NCBI RefSeq assembly: GCF_000003815.2
Contig: NC_049985.1
Coordinates: 7,132,066 to 7,196,065, forward strand
DNA: 64,000 nt
Source: Branchiostoma floridae
Lineage: Eukaryota > Chordata > Leptocardii > Amphioxiformes > Branchiostomatidae
Direction of reading: 5' to 3'
Shown here: positions 23,759 through 34,360 of the stretch, piece by piece
Position numbering within the stretch: position 1 is the stretch's first letter
Layout: each line of letters starts with the position of its first letter
Notes under the pieces: generated by a model
What the model was told of the DNA's origin: nothing
What the model saw: the letters and a program-made list of their open reading frames with translations, nothing else
Databases searched by the model: none
Position numbers and translations under genes: made by a program

Positions 23759-24033
23759 TGTCTTTGTCAGTTTTATTTTCCACATTTTTGATATTACCAG
23801 TTTGCTAGAGTGCGTCACCTCTGTGTCCTGCACTTTTTCATGATCAATAGTAATAGAAAAGAACGGCACTTGGCGAGAGTTTGTCACTTTTAGATCCTAT
23901 AATAGTCTCATTCCGTCCATATCCCCGGGACCACCAGTGTTTGTTTATTTTGTACCGGTCAACCCTATTTTCTGCTCGAACCGTTCTTGTGTACCCCCAG
24001 GGGAGTTCGAAACCACTGGCCCGATGATTCGCT

Positions 24034-24225
24034 TGACGCCGGGTGAGATCCAGTCTTAAGATACGGGGCAGAGGGGAGGGGCCCCCGAGGAACACTCCGA
24101 CAACACCCCGATACGGGGGTGCTGATGAATTAAGCCAGCTGGAACAGCTAGGAGAATCGGGGACACTTGTAGAACAAGCTGTCATCTCTTTGTCTACAAA
24201 TCCTCTTGATGACGAAGAGGATTAA
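24034..24225 (+). other. Possible coding remnant with acidic C-terminus
   Basis: One plus-strand frame reads GADELSQLEQLGESG, then TLVEQAVISLSTNPLDDEED and a stop. It has the look of a real acidic protein end rather than random translation. It has no ATG and no recognisable domain, and a tRNA-like SINE head lies 110 bp downstream. It could be the end of a retroelement ORF or a retropseudogene. Chance is also possible at this length. Confidence 0.25.
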
Positions 24226-24329
24226 GAAGTTTGTTGGGTGCAATAACATAAGGAGATAGTGAGAGACCCAGATCTTTGCGTGAGGATAGACGGAGTGTAA
24301 CAGTGGGATTCAAGCACAATGCGGCCTTC

Positions 24330-24420
24330 AACCTTTTGGCGTAACGGTTTAGCGTCTGGGTTTGTGATTTGGCCGCCCGGATTCGGCGGGAGTTCGAATC
24401 CCGGAAGCTAGGATATTGTT
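24330..24420 (+). mobile_element. tRNA-derived SINE head
   Basis: A good A box (TGGCGTAACGG, 24337-24347) and B box (AGTTCGAATCC, 24391-24401) are present. The T-arm is perfectly paired (CGGGA-GTTCGAA-TCCCG). The acceptor ends do not pair, so it is tRNA-derived rather than a functional tRNA gene. Confidence 0.6.
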
Positions 24421-24429
24421 TCTTTCTGT

Positions 24430-27400
24430 TTCTACAGTAGGATACTGGTATAGCTAGGAAAACTAGTAAACCCAGATCCAGGCCATGGGGTTTGCTAGCA
24501 AGTGGTATATATAGATCATATAGTAGGTCAAAAGGGATCTAGCTGCTCTCAGGGTTGTGCAGTGCATTCCCAATAGTGAAATTCTATGGCCGGCTACCAT
24601 CCCTGGTAAATTACTTTTTCTTTTTTAAATTTTCAACAATCGAACCAAGGAGTCTGGTGTACAGAAAAGAAGTAAAAGCACACGAAACTTTGCTGAAAAA
24701 TATTTTGGATAATTGCTTGATCGCGTACAGCCTGACTCAACGGTTCTGTTATGCGCTGAGTGATCATGATTTTAAAAAAAATGAGACGGCACAAAAAAGA
24801 GGCTATATAGCTAATTTGTTGATTGCATGCTTGTCGCTAGCACAGTTAAGAACTTTTACTGTGGTTGTGTTTTGGGATTTGTGTTAAAACTTATCTATGC
24901 TTGTCGCGGTTTTGAACTTTTACTGTGGGTGTTAATTAGGAACTGTGTCAAAACTTTGGTGATGTCCACTCTTCTCAAGAAGGATGAATACTACTCAACC
25001 TTAACCCGCTAGAGGTTAAAACTCTGCAAAAACCCGGTCTGGCGCAGGTGCCCCTTCCCTCTGCTAAATGAGAACACACACAAAACTTTTAATTGACGAA
25101 CCACCGCCATCTTACAATTTAGACTATCTTCGGGGCGACTCTTATCTTCTCTTATCGGACTAAGAATTCAAAAGTCGGGAGGTTTGTGTAGAAAATTGAT
25201 CGTTTTAATCCGGCGCGATTGGGCCGCGGGAACGGGACAGGCGCCCAAACAATTAGCCGGGCCTGAAAAAACTCCCATCAATCATCGCGCGCGTTTCCTG
25301 TCCACTCTGCCCCAGGGAATTGTGGGCCTCATCGTGCGAGCTGTGTGGTTTCTGGTGTAGTATTTGTTTACGTTCGCGTGTGTAAACAAAGGGAAGGTAA
25401 ACAACAATGTGCGAATTGGTTGTTCCCCAGACTGAATGGTGCCAGATTTTCACGATAAACAAATATACAACCTTAATACCTCGCTATCATGCATCGGCCG
25501 TTCACGCTTTCACGGTAAAAGCTGTTGTTTGCTTGCCCCAACCGTCTTCCTAGGTCCCCTGCGTTCACTTCACATTTGCTAATTGGCCCTCGAATTCTTT
25601 ATCATCGTAGGGCAATAAATCTAAACGCGAAGGTTCTGGATCGCGTGATCCCAGCCACATTGGCTTCGGTACAATCAAGTCAGCCGCTTTCCCCCGGCTT
25701 TCCCGTGTGCGTGACTTGCAAGTGGACAACAAAGCCACAATCAACACACAAGCCATCAACTTCCCACCTTCGTCCTCTCATACCTGCAACATCAAAGGAC
25801 GCCGCCTCCGTGTCGGTATCACTCTCCCTCACCTGACATTAGGTGGGTGGATGTGGCGTCAATGCGTCTTGATCTTCGTGTCGTCCAATATTTCAGCATT
25901 ATTAATTGATAAGGTAGTTTAGAAAGTAGGGCTAGGCACAGCGGGAAGGGGTTTGTAGTAATCCCATTAGACTAACTCCTTCCAGGTCAGCACCAATAAC
26001 CATCATGTTCCGTTAACATTTACTTCTCTTATGTCGATGAAACCTTTGAAGTTCCTTTCTTTTTCTGGAGCTAGAGAATAAATGAGGGTAGTTTTGATTC
26101 TCTCTTGTCCTCCATTTCATGTGACATGCAACATTATACATAGAATATTTTAGTGTAATATTGGTCATGCCATAGCGAAGTTTCAAGCAATGTCCACCTA
26201 TGTTTGTGTACGATAAATCCTTCTTTCGACAAGAAGCTTCTGTCTGTTTTTCTATCCGTCTGTCTGTCGCGTGTTCTAGACAAGCTATGGTCACCCTAAT
26301 GGTTGCTCCGAAAGAAGTGACATAAGTTTGGGCCGACGAGCAGCTTTTCATCCGATGCATACCTGTTGCATGCTTAGAGGGTAAACGCAAAATAGTAGAT
26401 GTAAAACAGAAATAGTGTGTCGTAGATCTACGTTGCGGTTAGAAATGATTCTCCTTGTTCAAATTAACAAGGTTGTAGGGGATAGATTAGAAGTTTTTGA
26501 CTTTGTGCCACGCTAGACAGAATTGGCGCCCGCAAACAAGATTATCCTCTTTGTACAAAAAGGCTTCCGCACTCGTGTCAGCGTGAAGTAGGAGATTAAC
26601 TAGATCTCATTATATCACACTTATTAGAACGTTAACCACCTCATAATCCTTAATCTGTCAGCGTGGATCTGTCACACTATAAAGGGACATCAGGTGTGTT
26701 GTGCAGGTCAAAGTTCAACATGTAAGTATGGCGCCATGATCAAACTTTGGAGCGTTGGTTTTATAAAGGACATCGAAGTGACAGAAAAAGTTTGCTGTCA
26801 CATTCTGTCACATATGTGATACTTAAATATACTGTTAGGCTGTGATGTTTATGTTGTAAACCATGTTATTTTAATGAATAAAGATGTTAAAAAAAGGACA
26901 TCGAAGTATGTGAGAGGCAGAAACGTAGGGGGTTTGAAACATTTTCCACAAGGGGACGCGATGAGAAACATACAGTATACGGTCCAAAAGCGAACCGAGA
27001 CAGTGATAAGACAGTCACGAGAGATCTGTCTACACGTTGTATTGGGCACAGATGTCTTTCATGAGAGTAAGATGAGAGTAATTTCATCATGAAACAGACA
27101 AAAAGTTTACTCTTCCTGAAGGCGCGAAAAAGATGCAATAATCAGCGCTTCAAGAGGCTTTGTTATTCAAGTAACAAATCGTTAGATTTTTTTGCATATT
27201 AATGATATTAGTATGATATACAATGTATTATCAACTGTGGATCTTATCATAGAGACGAGGCCAGAGGGAGATGTGCTCGCTAAGGTCACACTGTAGACCC
27301 ACATGTACACCCCCCGATGTTCTCTATTATCGAATCAGCTATCGGGCCAGACGACACAAAAATCAGCACAATAAAGACATCGGGATATCATTAGGTCCTG

Positions 27401-29212
27401 TTGTGAAAATCAGCCCACAAAAGAAGGGCCAACAAAGTTTTCACCCGCGGCTCACCTTGTTCCAGCGCGACCTTCCCCAGGGGTCATTACAAAGGTCAAT
27501 CCTCGGCTCGGGAATGTCCGGTCATTTCCGGGAGACATATCCGGTACGGTCGTCTGTCGCCATTCCCGTGCTAACTTCTGACAAAGATAAGATGTGCTGT
27601 CCCACACTGTAAGTGACAACAGCCAGCTTTTTCTTCTGTCTTGACATGACAAAACACGTTGGAGGATATCTAACATTTATATAGAACCATACATCCCCGG
27701 TAATTATAAGTTAATACTTGAACTCCTATCCTACCGAAGAAGTCTACTCTACTCTTCTCTACTCTTAAAACTTCAGTGAAGTGAGATTTAGTGATACTTG
27801 CCAACGTCTTCTTTACGACTCTGTACCTCGAAACACCTGTTTCGACTATACATAGTGGATCGAGTTTCTTGGATGGAAAGACCGAGTTCTCTCATGCGAA
27901 ACTCTCAAAATAAGTTACAGCCAGGGAGCGGTTGTACTTTCACCTGTGGGTCCTTAGGATTATTCAAGAAGGATGCACCCCACTTCCTTCCACTACCTTC
28001 GGCTAACAGTTTTGCGGTTTTCTATTTAAGACGCCTCGAAGATTCACATAGTTCTCTCTGAACCTAACTTGACTTACAAATAAACGCCGAGTTTGCAAAA
28101 ACGGCTGGAAGTTTTCTTCTTCAGGACCAAGCGTTTCTATTTCTCTCTCCATGTTTAACTGCTACATCGGTCTTTGCAATAGCAAAACAGATAAGTCAAC
28201 TGGTACTTTTACATTCATACCTTCTATTCTTACATTCTAAGGCTACACAGAGCAAAATATTTGAAGAAAAATAAAAGCAAATGAGTTGCTTTTGCACACC
28301 TAGCAGATGTATACAGATTCACGGCCAAGAGAAAACGGAACAGATTGTTTTGCACTTTCAAAGTATCACCAGAATAACAGACATGTAGCAATTCTGAAAG
28401 GCGCTTGTCTGATGTTTTTTGAGCATCGTCATGCATGGATACATTTGCGACTTTATCATTATACTAATCAATCAAACCATTAGCTGTTAATTTGTTGTTG
28501 TTGTTTTTTTAAATCATTTTAGCACTTTTCCACGCGTTTATTGTGTCAAGTTTGGGCAGCAATGCTACAAAAACAGAACGCGCCTCATAGTCCGGTGTTG
28601 CATTTTCGGCCGCCGGTACATCGGGGTGGTGTGTAGACTCGAGATCGTAGCGCCTTGCTCATCGCTGCCGGGTGGGAAGTACGTTCCATCGACAGGCCCG
28701 CAACACTGAATCCCCGATCGTCGACAGGAAGAACTGTCTAGTAGATCTCGTTTCACCCAAGTTTCAGGACCACCCTGACAAGCGGCCTTGTCTCCCGCAA
28801 GGCGAACATGCTGGTAATTGTTAATTAAGGATAGCCTGAGACGGGGGGATCAGTGTTCTGGGAGAGCAACCTGACCTTGTAACGTCCGATCCTTATCAGT
28901 TATCTGAAGAGTTTTGTTTGTTCAAGTAGACGCTGACCCCTTTTCTGTGAAGCGAGACGATCTAGATGGTCTCATTCTCTCATAGCTGTCCAGATGGGTT
29001 CCTTAGCTTGTGAAATAGCGTTGAACATTAGTGAATACGGTGTCCAGGGGGTTATATCGGGGGTGATCTTAAAGACCCCCCCTTGTACATTGTGCAAAAA
29101 CATAACTTTACACACACCGTTTACATGACAATGATATCGATATGGGCTATTTTAGATATCGCAACTTACGTTCAAGAATAGACTGCGTAAACTTTGGCAT
29201 GGAACATCATTG
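24430..29212. other. Gene-free stretch with two GC-rich islands
   Basis: Islands at about 25195-25345 and 27425-27560 are GC-rich, look unique and have no coding signature. The second contains GGGTCA and AGGTCA half-sites separated by 6 bp. The rest is AT-rich, with '(CT)CTACTCT' runs near 27745. I see no gene. Confidence 0.35.
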
Positions 29213-29342
29213 ACTAAACACACGGCAAGTGATGAATTAGATTTTTTTTCAGACTACGAAAATTTAAGTACAAATTTACTAAACACACGGCAAGTGATGA
29301 ATTAGATTTTTTTTCAGACTACGAAAATTTAAGTACAAATTT
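29213..29342. repeat. Perfect 65-bp tandem duplication
   Basis: Units 29213-29277 and 29278-29342 are identical over all 65 bases. No mobile-element feature is seen, so this is a very recent local duplication or an assembly artefact. Confidence 0.95.
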
Positions 29343-29929
29343 ACGTGGTTTTATAAAGTTTTCGAGAGTTTGTCATGACAAAATCAGTAAAAAATGTCAG
29401 GAATAGAGGCCTGTATCTATCCAATGTTGACAGCTCTTCCACATAGAAAACATTAATGTGTTTAAAGGTGCTCTGACGTACCGGGGGCTGGTTTGTTTTG
29501 GTTAGGCTGGAGAGTCCAGATGACCCCAGATAACGGTGCAGAGACGGCAGGTGCCATCCACACACTAGCCTGGATTCCGGACTCATTGCGTTTAGGGTTG
29601 ACCAAGCTACACACAGTTTTCTCCACAAACTACACTGATGATCTTCCCTGGATTCCAGACTTATGGTGTTATTAGGGTAGCCCAATCTAGAGTTTTTGTA
29701 GGTGTCGGTGCAGGTGTCAGGGGGAATTAGAGGATAACCCCTTCGGTCGGGAAGCCACATACCCCGCTAACAAAGTTGGCATTCAATCTCTAATATCTCT
29801 CAGTGCGGGAACTAACTGAAAGGAGCCTCTCAGTGGTAAAGCTTCCTTGCGGGCATGATCGGCATGTGTAGCTAGGCCATGAAGTCAGTCTGGCATCCAG
29901 TTAAGATGGCCGAAGACTATATCTAACTC
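29343..29929. other. Gene-free stretch
   Basis: Contains a diverged internal repeat ('CTGGATTCCGGACT' near 29573 and 'CTGGATTCCAGACT' near 29649). Nothing else recognised. Confidence 0.4.
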
Positions 29930-30073
29930 CTCTGGCGCGTTTTTTGTCTTACATTTGGCCAATTTCTATACCTAAGGTCGCAAACTGTACCTCTCGGCCA
30001 TCTAACTCCTCTGTCTTATTTTTGGCCAATTTCTACTATTTTTCCAGCGACCTGTGGAGCCTGGTAGAGGCTA
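29930..30073. mobile_element. TAGCC-ended MITE, right part only
   Basis: Ends with 'GTGGAGCCTGGTAGAGGCTA', the right end of the family at 46556, preceded by 'TTGGCCAATTTCTAC', which appears in that element's interior. The left inverted end is missing, so the copy is truncated. Confidence 0.55.
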
Positions 30074-30333
30074 GCTACCTACACATGCACACACACACAC
30101 GCATCGGTGTCAGGGTGGTCCAACAGACCCAGCACATCTGAACCACTCACCAGGAAATTAAACTTAATTGTTTGGAATATTTCCCCTTCTCTCTCTTGAG
30201 GACGCGGCCGAGTTCTTTCAAAGAACTTCAACTGAAATCGCTCTTCGATGTTTTGAATAGTTTGCCCGTGGGACCAATGATTATATTCAACATCACCAAA
30301 GGATGGGAAGAAGTCAAACCTCACGGTGTGTTA

Positions 30334-31206
30334 TGCCTAGGTTACACATAGCCGAATTGAACTCCCGAACACCAACCGACCCTCAGCCGACTCAGGTCGG
30401 CTGGTGTTCGGGAGCAGTCTGACCACGCCTATCTTTTAGCGCCGAATATGTCCCGAACATGTCCCAACCATCTCCCGACCAGTTTAGGACTTACTCCCGA
30501 CTGTGTCCCAAATGCTAACTAACCTATTACCAACCATCCCGGCCTCTAGCCACAGACTGTCGAATCACTCCAGACTGATTCCCAACCGATTGCTAACACT
30601 CTTACGACTTGAAATGGACATAATCAGCGATTTTTAAAAAAGTAGCCATTTTCGTTTTTAATCAAAATAATCCTTTCTTCTATCTTGTAAACATCACCAA
30701 AAGATCAAATTGGGATCAAAGATAGCTCTAATACGGTATTTATGGTTCTTTTTGTTTTTGGCTGGATGTCGGTCGTGTGAAGTTCGGGGGTGATTCGCCT
30801 ACGCCCTGGTAATAGTCATTTTGCTTGGGATTGAGTTAGCAGAGATTTGTCTACGGTTTTGGGGTGAATCGTTGGTAGGTTGGAAACAAGCTGGGAGTAT
30901 TTGGCAGTGTTTATGACTTGGTTAAGCACTTAAACCTTGACTGCTTAGTTATTCCCGAACACCAGCCGAACACTAGCCGACCATGCCGAACACTAGCCGA
31001 CCACCAACCGACCCATTCCAGACCCGCCATTCAGAGCCGAATGTTTTGAACATTTCAAAACATTCGGCTGAGGCAGCCGAACACCAGCCGACTCAGCCGA
31101 ACGCCAGCCGACTCAGCCGAACGCCAGCCGACTAGCTCCCGAATCACTCCTAAACCATAGTCGGGAGAGAGTCGGGAGCCAAATTCGGCTATGTGCAACC
31201 TAGGCA
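30334..31206. mobile_element. Long MITE with TTA target site (PIF/Harbinger-like)
   Basis: The ends are inverted repeats of about 27 bp, starting TGCCTAGGTTACACATAGCC on the left and TGCCTAGGTTGCACATAGCC on the right strand. TTA trinucleotides flank both sides (30331-30333 and 31207-31209), as in PIF/Harbinger insertions. It is 873 bp long with no significant ORF. The interior is packed with 'CAGCCGAACACCAGCCGA' and 'CTCCCGA' motifs in both orientations and includes a perfect 16-bp hairpin (31035-31050 and 31054-31069). Superfamily assignment is inference from the target site. Confidence 0.7.
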
Positions 31207-31209
31207 TTA

Positions 31210-33612
31210 GAGTAGTTCAAGAATCCATATTTTAGATCACCATCATGATCTATTAGTGCAAAACTCGAAAGGACGAACGAATCTATAAATGACAGAAAAT
31301 GACAGTATTCAATTATTACTTAAACTGTCAGTGCTTGTAGGATAATTCTCTTCGCGAGTCAGTAACTTAAAGACTACTGGATTCAACATAGTAACTTAAG
31401 ATGTTGCTATCTTAACTTCATTGGACTGTGTTTAGAAAGAATATATTAGATTCCCAAATGCTGAGGTCCAAGAATCAGAGGTAAAGCCTTGGTATTGGAC
31501 AACCAACGTCACCTGTCATCGGTGAAACTAGATCTGCTTGTAGGAGTCCACATGTATATCTTACGTCTCAAAAAGAAAGACACGGTGTTTGGAATTAACG
31601 CAATTAAACAGTATCAGCTTTCCAACGGTCACGTACGAACAAGGGTAAGGTCAAAGTGAGACGTGTATAGAAACAACATGGCGGTGGTGCTATCAGCACG
31701 GTGATCGGACGGGCTTGAGTGGAACTCGAGGCGGTTCCATCAGCACGCACAGCCGCCTGCTGATGCCACGGGCTCTACACCAGGACCACCTTCAGAGATG
31801 AACTTGAACCGAGCCAAAGTTCAAAGGCATGTTTGTTTGTTCAACCGGTTGATGTGGGGAAATATTAGCGTTCTCGTTTCGCGGCTTCACTCTTGTGGTG
31901 ACTAGTTTCAGGAAGTGCCATGGAGAAAACACCTCGAGCCTTTCAAAACACATTAGGGTTGGGAAGCTGGCAGAATCAAACATCGCTTGCTTAAAAAATT
32001 ATTGGAATTCTTTGTGACTAGCTCTAGAAGCTTTTAATGCAAGGATAAGTCTTTTCTAATGTATCTGTAACGTTAACTTTCAACTATCCATTGAAGCCAT
32101 TCTGACTTTTCTCTGTGATTGTCCTGGGCACAACGTCCGAGGAAGCAACCTGACCGCAAATGTAACGGACAACTAACACTACTAACAATGCTGGCTGATC
32201 ATATCTCACAAGGAGGATGATATGATATACGCGCAAATGGCGACCTACAAAACGAGAGGTCATCAGAAAATTGAAACATTTTCCGCGCTGATTCCCCCGT
32301 GACGTGACCCCCTGGGGAGGCGACCCGCTCGGTGCGCTGGGTGGAACATGATCGCCGTGTGGCGGCCGGGCGCCCCGACAACTGGACGGGCCCGTATCGG
32401 GACCTGGCATCAAGCCACATTCCACAATTATCACTTCTCAATTAGGCCTCCCTCCAGTCCTCGGAATAACACCCACGCTGTAGGGGGCGGTGGGGGTTAC
32501 TAGAACCTCCAAAAACTTAAGATAGGTTCTCTTTAATTTGTCGTCTTCGAGTCACGCATGAATAGACCATAGCTGTGAAAAAGAAAAATGACTTTTGAGA
32601 AGAGACTGAATATTGGGACCAACAACTCAACGCGCTTTCTACTACTCCAGCAAGGTTGAGGCATCTAGCTAACCCTGAAAAGAAGAAGCTTTTAGACACT
32701 ATGTAGCTGCGACAAAAAAATCAAATTTCAAACCCAAAGCTTTTCAATGCGTTTATCAAAGGCCACGTCGCTTAATTATGCCAACAATTTATCAGTAAAT
32801 GCAGAAAGTGGGATGTCAAGTCACTAAGCAATGGGGAAGGATTAAACTCTTTGACAGCATAATCCGGGAGATATATTTCTCGGTAGACGTACGCTTCCTC
32901 CATCTGTGAGATTTCTTCTGCCATCTTTAGTAAAGCGTGGGAGTAACACCGCGTCAACATTTGGCGACAAGTGGTTCGCATGGATGGGCTGACGGGTTCT
33001 CGAATGAGGAGATTACTTCACAGCCGCGCCAAGATATACTGTACACACTTTACAATGATGAAAACTCCTGAGTCTTGTTAGTAGTAGTTAAAGGAGGATG
33101 TACGGGCCATGTCGTGATGGAATCTAAGCTTTGTAAGTGAATTAGATCCCCTCCCTCGGAGATTGTTGTGCAAAGCTGGCGTGTCCTGCCCTGACTTTAG
33201 GGGATTATGTAGATGAGATGGCGAGGGTTAGAGGATCTTAGAGAGGACCACAGAACGGTTTGTTGAGTTTGATTGACAGGTAGTGACCCATTGGTTGCCG
33301 ATGGGATCAAGGATCGATGTATACGGCGTAAGCAGAGACTGACTGTTATAGAAATATACAAAAGTCAAATCCAAAATCGCAAAATAAAAGAAAAATACCT
33401 CGACATATTTCTGAAGCTTCAAGGAGCATTAGGCCACTTATGCACTTTGTATGACGTGTATGATATGACCCTTCTCAACATTTACACGAAAAAAGACGGT
33501 AACAGTATGTCTACGATAAAAAAATATAAACAAAATCTATCGAAGACAGCCATCGTTCATTCGTTGCCGCTTGTCGTCCTATATGCTAGTAGGATATCTC
33601 CGTTGTTTTCAT
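31210..33612. other. Gene-free stretch
   Basis: A GC-rich island lies at about 32270-32440. On the minus strand, 32772-33020 is open and reads LLKMAEEISQMEEAYVYREI. It resembles coding sequence but has no splice sites or family I can name. The remainder is AT-rich. Confidence 0.3.
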
Positions 33613-33613
33613 C

Positions 33614-33643
33614 ATCTCTCTCTCTCTCTTTATCTCTCTCTCT
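33614..33643 (+). repeat. (TC)n microsatellite
   Basis: Interrupted TC dinucleotide run. Confidence 0.85.
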
Positions 33644-33759
33644 GCAGTACTAGTATCTCTATCCATCTTTTACCCGATGTCCTTGTAAGTCAGAGTACGG
33701 TCTCACTCATACAACATTAAAACGCTGCTCTGAATCTCCCGTGACTGGTTGAAACCAGA

Positions 33760-33965
33760 CACCGCCAATGTCAGTCCCCAAATCGACCAGAGACGCCCTT
33801 AAAATACAGACCCGGCCTTTCCCCGGCTTAGCGCTAATCGCTGCTGGATTAGGAGAGATTACCGGCGTAGTCGCCGTGGCCCAGACCGGCCGTGACCTCT
33901 TTACTTAGCCTCGCAGTTTGTAGTGCGCATGCGCGTTGCGTGACTTCAGAACGCAGACGACATTT
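33760..33965. promoter_or_regulatory. GC-rich island with NRF1 site
   Basis: Contains the palindromic NRF1 motif TGCGCATGCGC (33924-33934) and homeodomain-like GGATTA and CTAATC motifs near 33836-33852. NRF1 sites usually mark housekeeping promoters, but no first exon is recognisable beside it. It could equally be a distal element. Motif-based inference only. Confidence 0.3.
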
Positions 33966-34038
33966 TCTGGTCTCCGCCAATCAGGGTCTCATACATCATC
34001 ATGGCCAAGAAAATTCGATCGCATGCGATAGTTCAAAT

Positions 34039-34220
34039 TAGCCTGGGTACCATCCTGATCGGATAGTAGTTCGCTCCTATGTTCGCTTCTGCTATCCAGC
34101 AGAGAAGCGATCTGTATATCGTGTATTATGAACGTCACAGCTAGAAGAGTCCTAGAAGCGACTGTATATAGTATATAATGAACGCTGGAGCGAACTACTT
34201 TCCGAGTGGTACCCAGGCTA
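34039..34220. mobile_element. TAGCCTGGG-ended MITE with 9-bp target duplication
   Basis: The inverted ends share TAGCCTGGGTACCA and then AGTAGTTCGCTCC over about 40 bp. Flanks AGTTCAAAT (34030-34038) and AGTTCAGAT (34221-34229) form a 9-bp duplication with one mismatch. It is 182 bp long with no ORF. Its TAGCCT terminus and 9-bp duplication match those at 46556, hinting at a shared transposase type. Confidence 0.75.
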
Positions 34221-34304
34221 AGTTCAGATATGATACACATAGAAATGATATACGCCTAGTCCTGGACAATAGATTCTATGTCCAATACATCTTATGTCTT
34301 AATC

Positions 34305-34360
34305 AGTTTAATGAATGAATGAATGATAGCCTTTATAGCACATCCATGCCCTATGAATTC
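34305..34360 (-). mobile_element. Retroelement-like 3' tail with (AATG)n
   Basis: An AATGAATGAATGAATGA run is followed by 'TAGCCTTTATAG'. Similar (AATG)n plus 'CTTTATT' or 'CTTTACT' junctions occur at 47143 and 53146. Read on the minus strand, they resemble the tetranucleotide-ended 3' tails of CR1/L2-like retrotransposons. No reverse transcriptase is present. Confidence 0.35.

Noticed and set aside
23511-23843. 110-codon plus-strand frame
   Set aside because: It runs through the ACTCT microsatellite and is otherwise random hydrophobic sequence.
24337-24404. Functional tRNA gene
   Set aside because: The A box, B box and T-arm are good, but no acceptor stem pairs and no anticodon arm forms, so it is a tRNA-derived SINE head.
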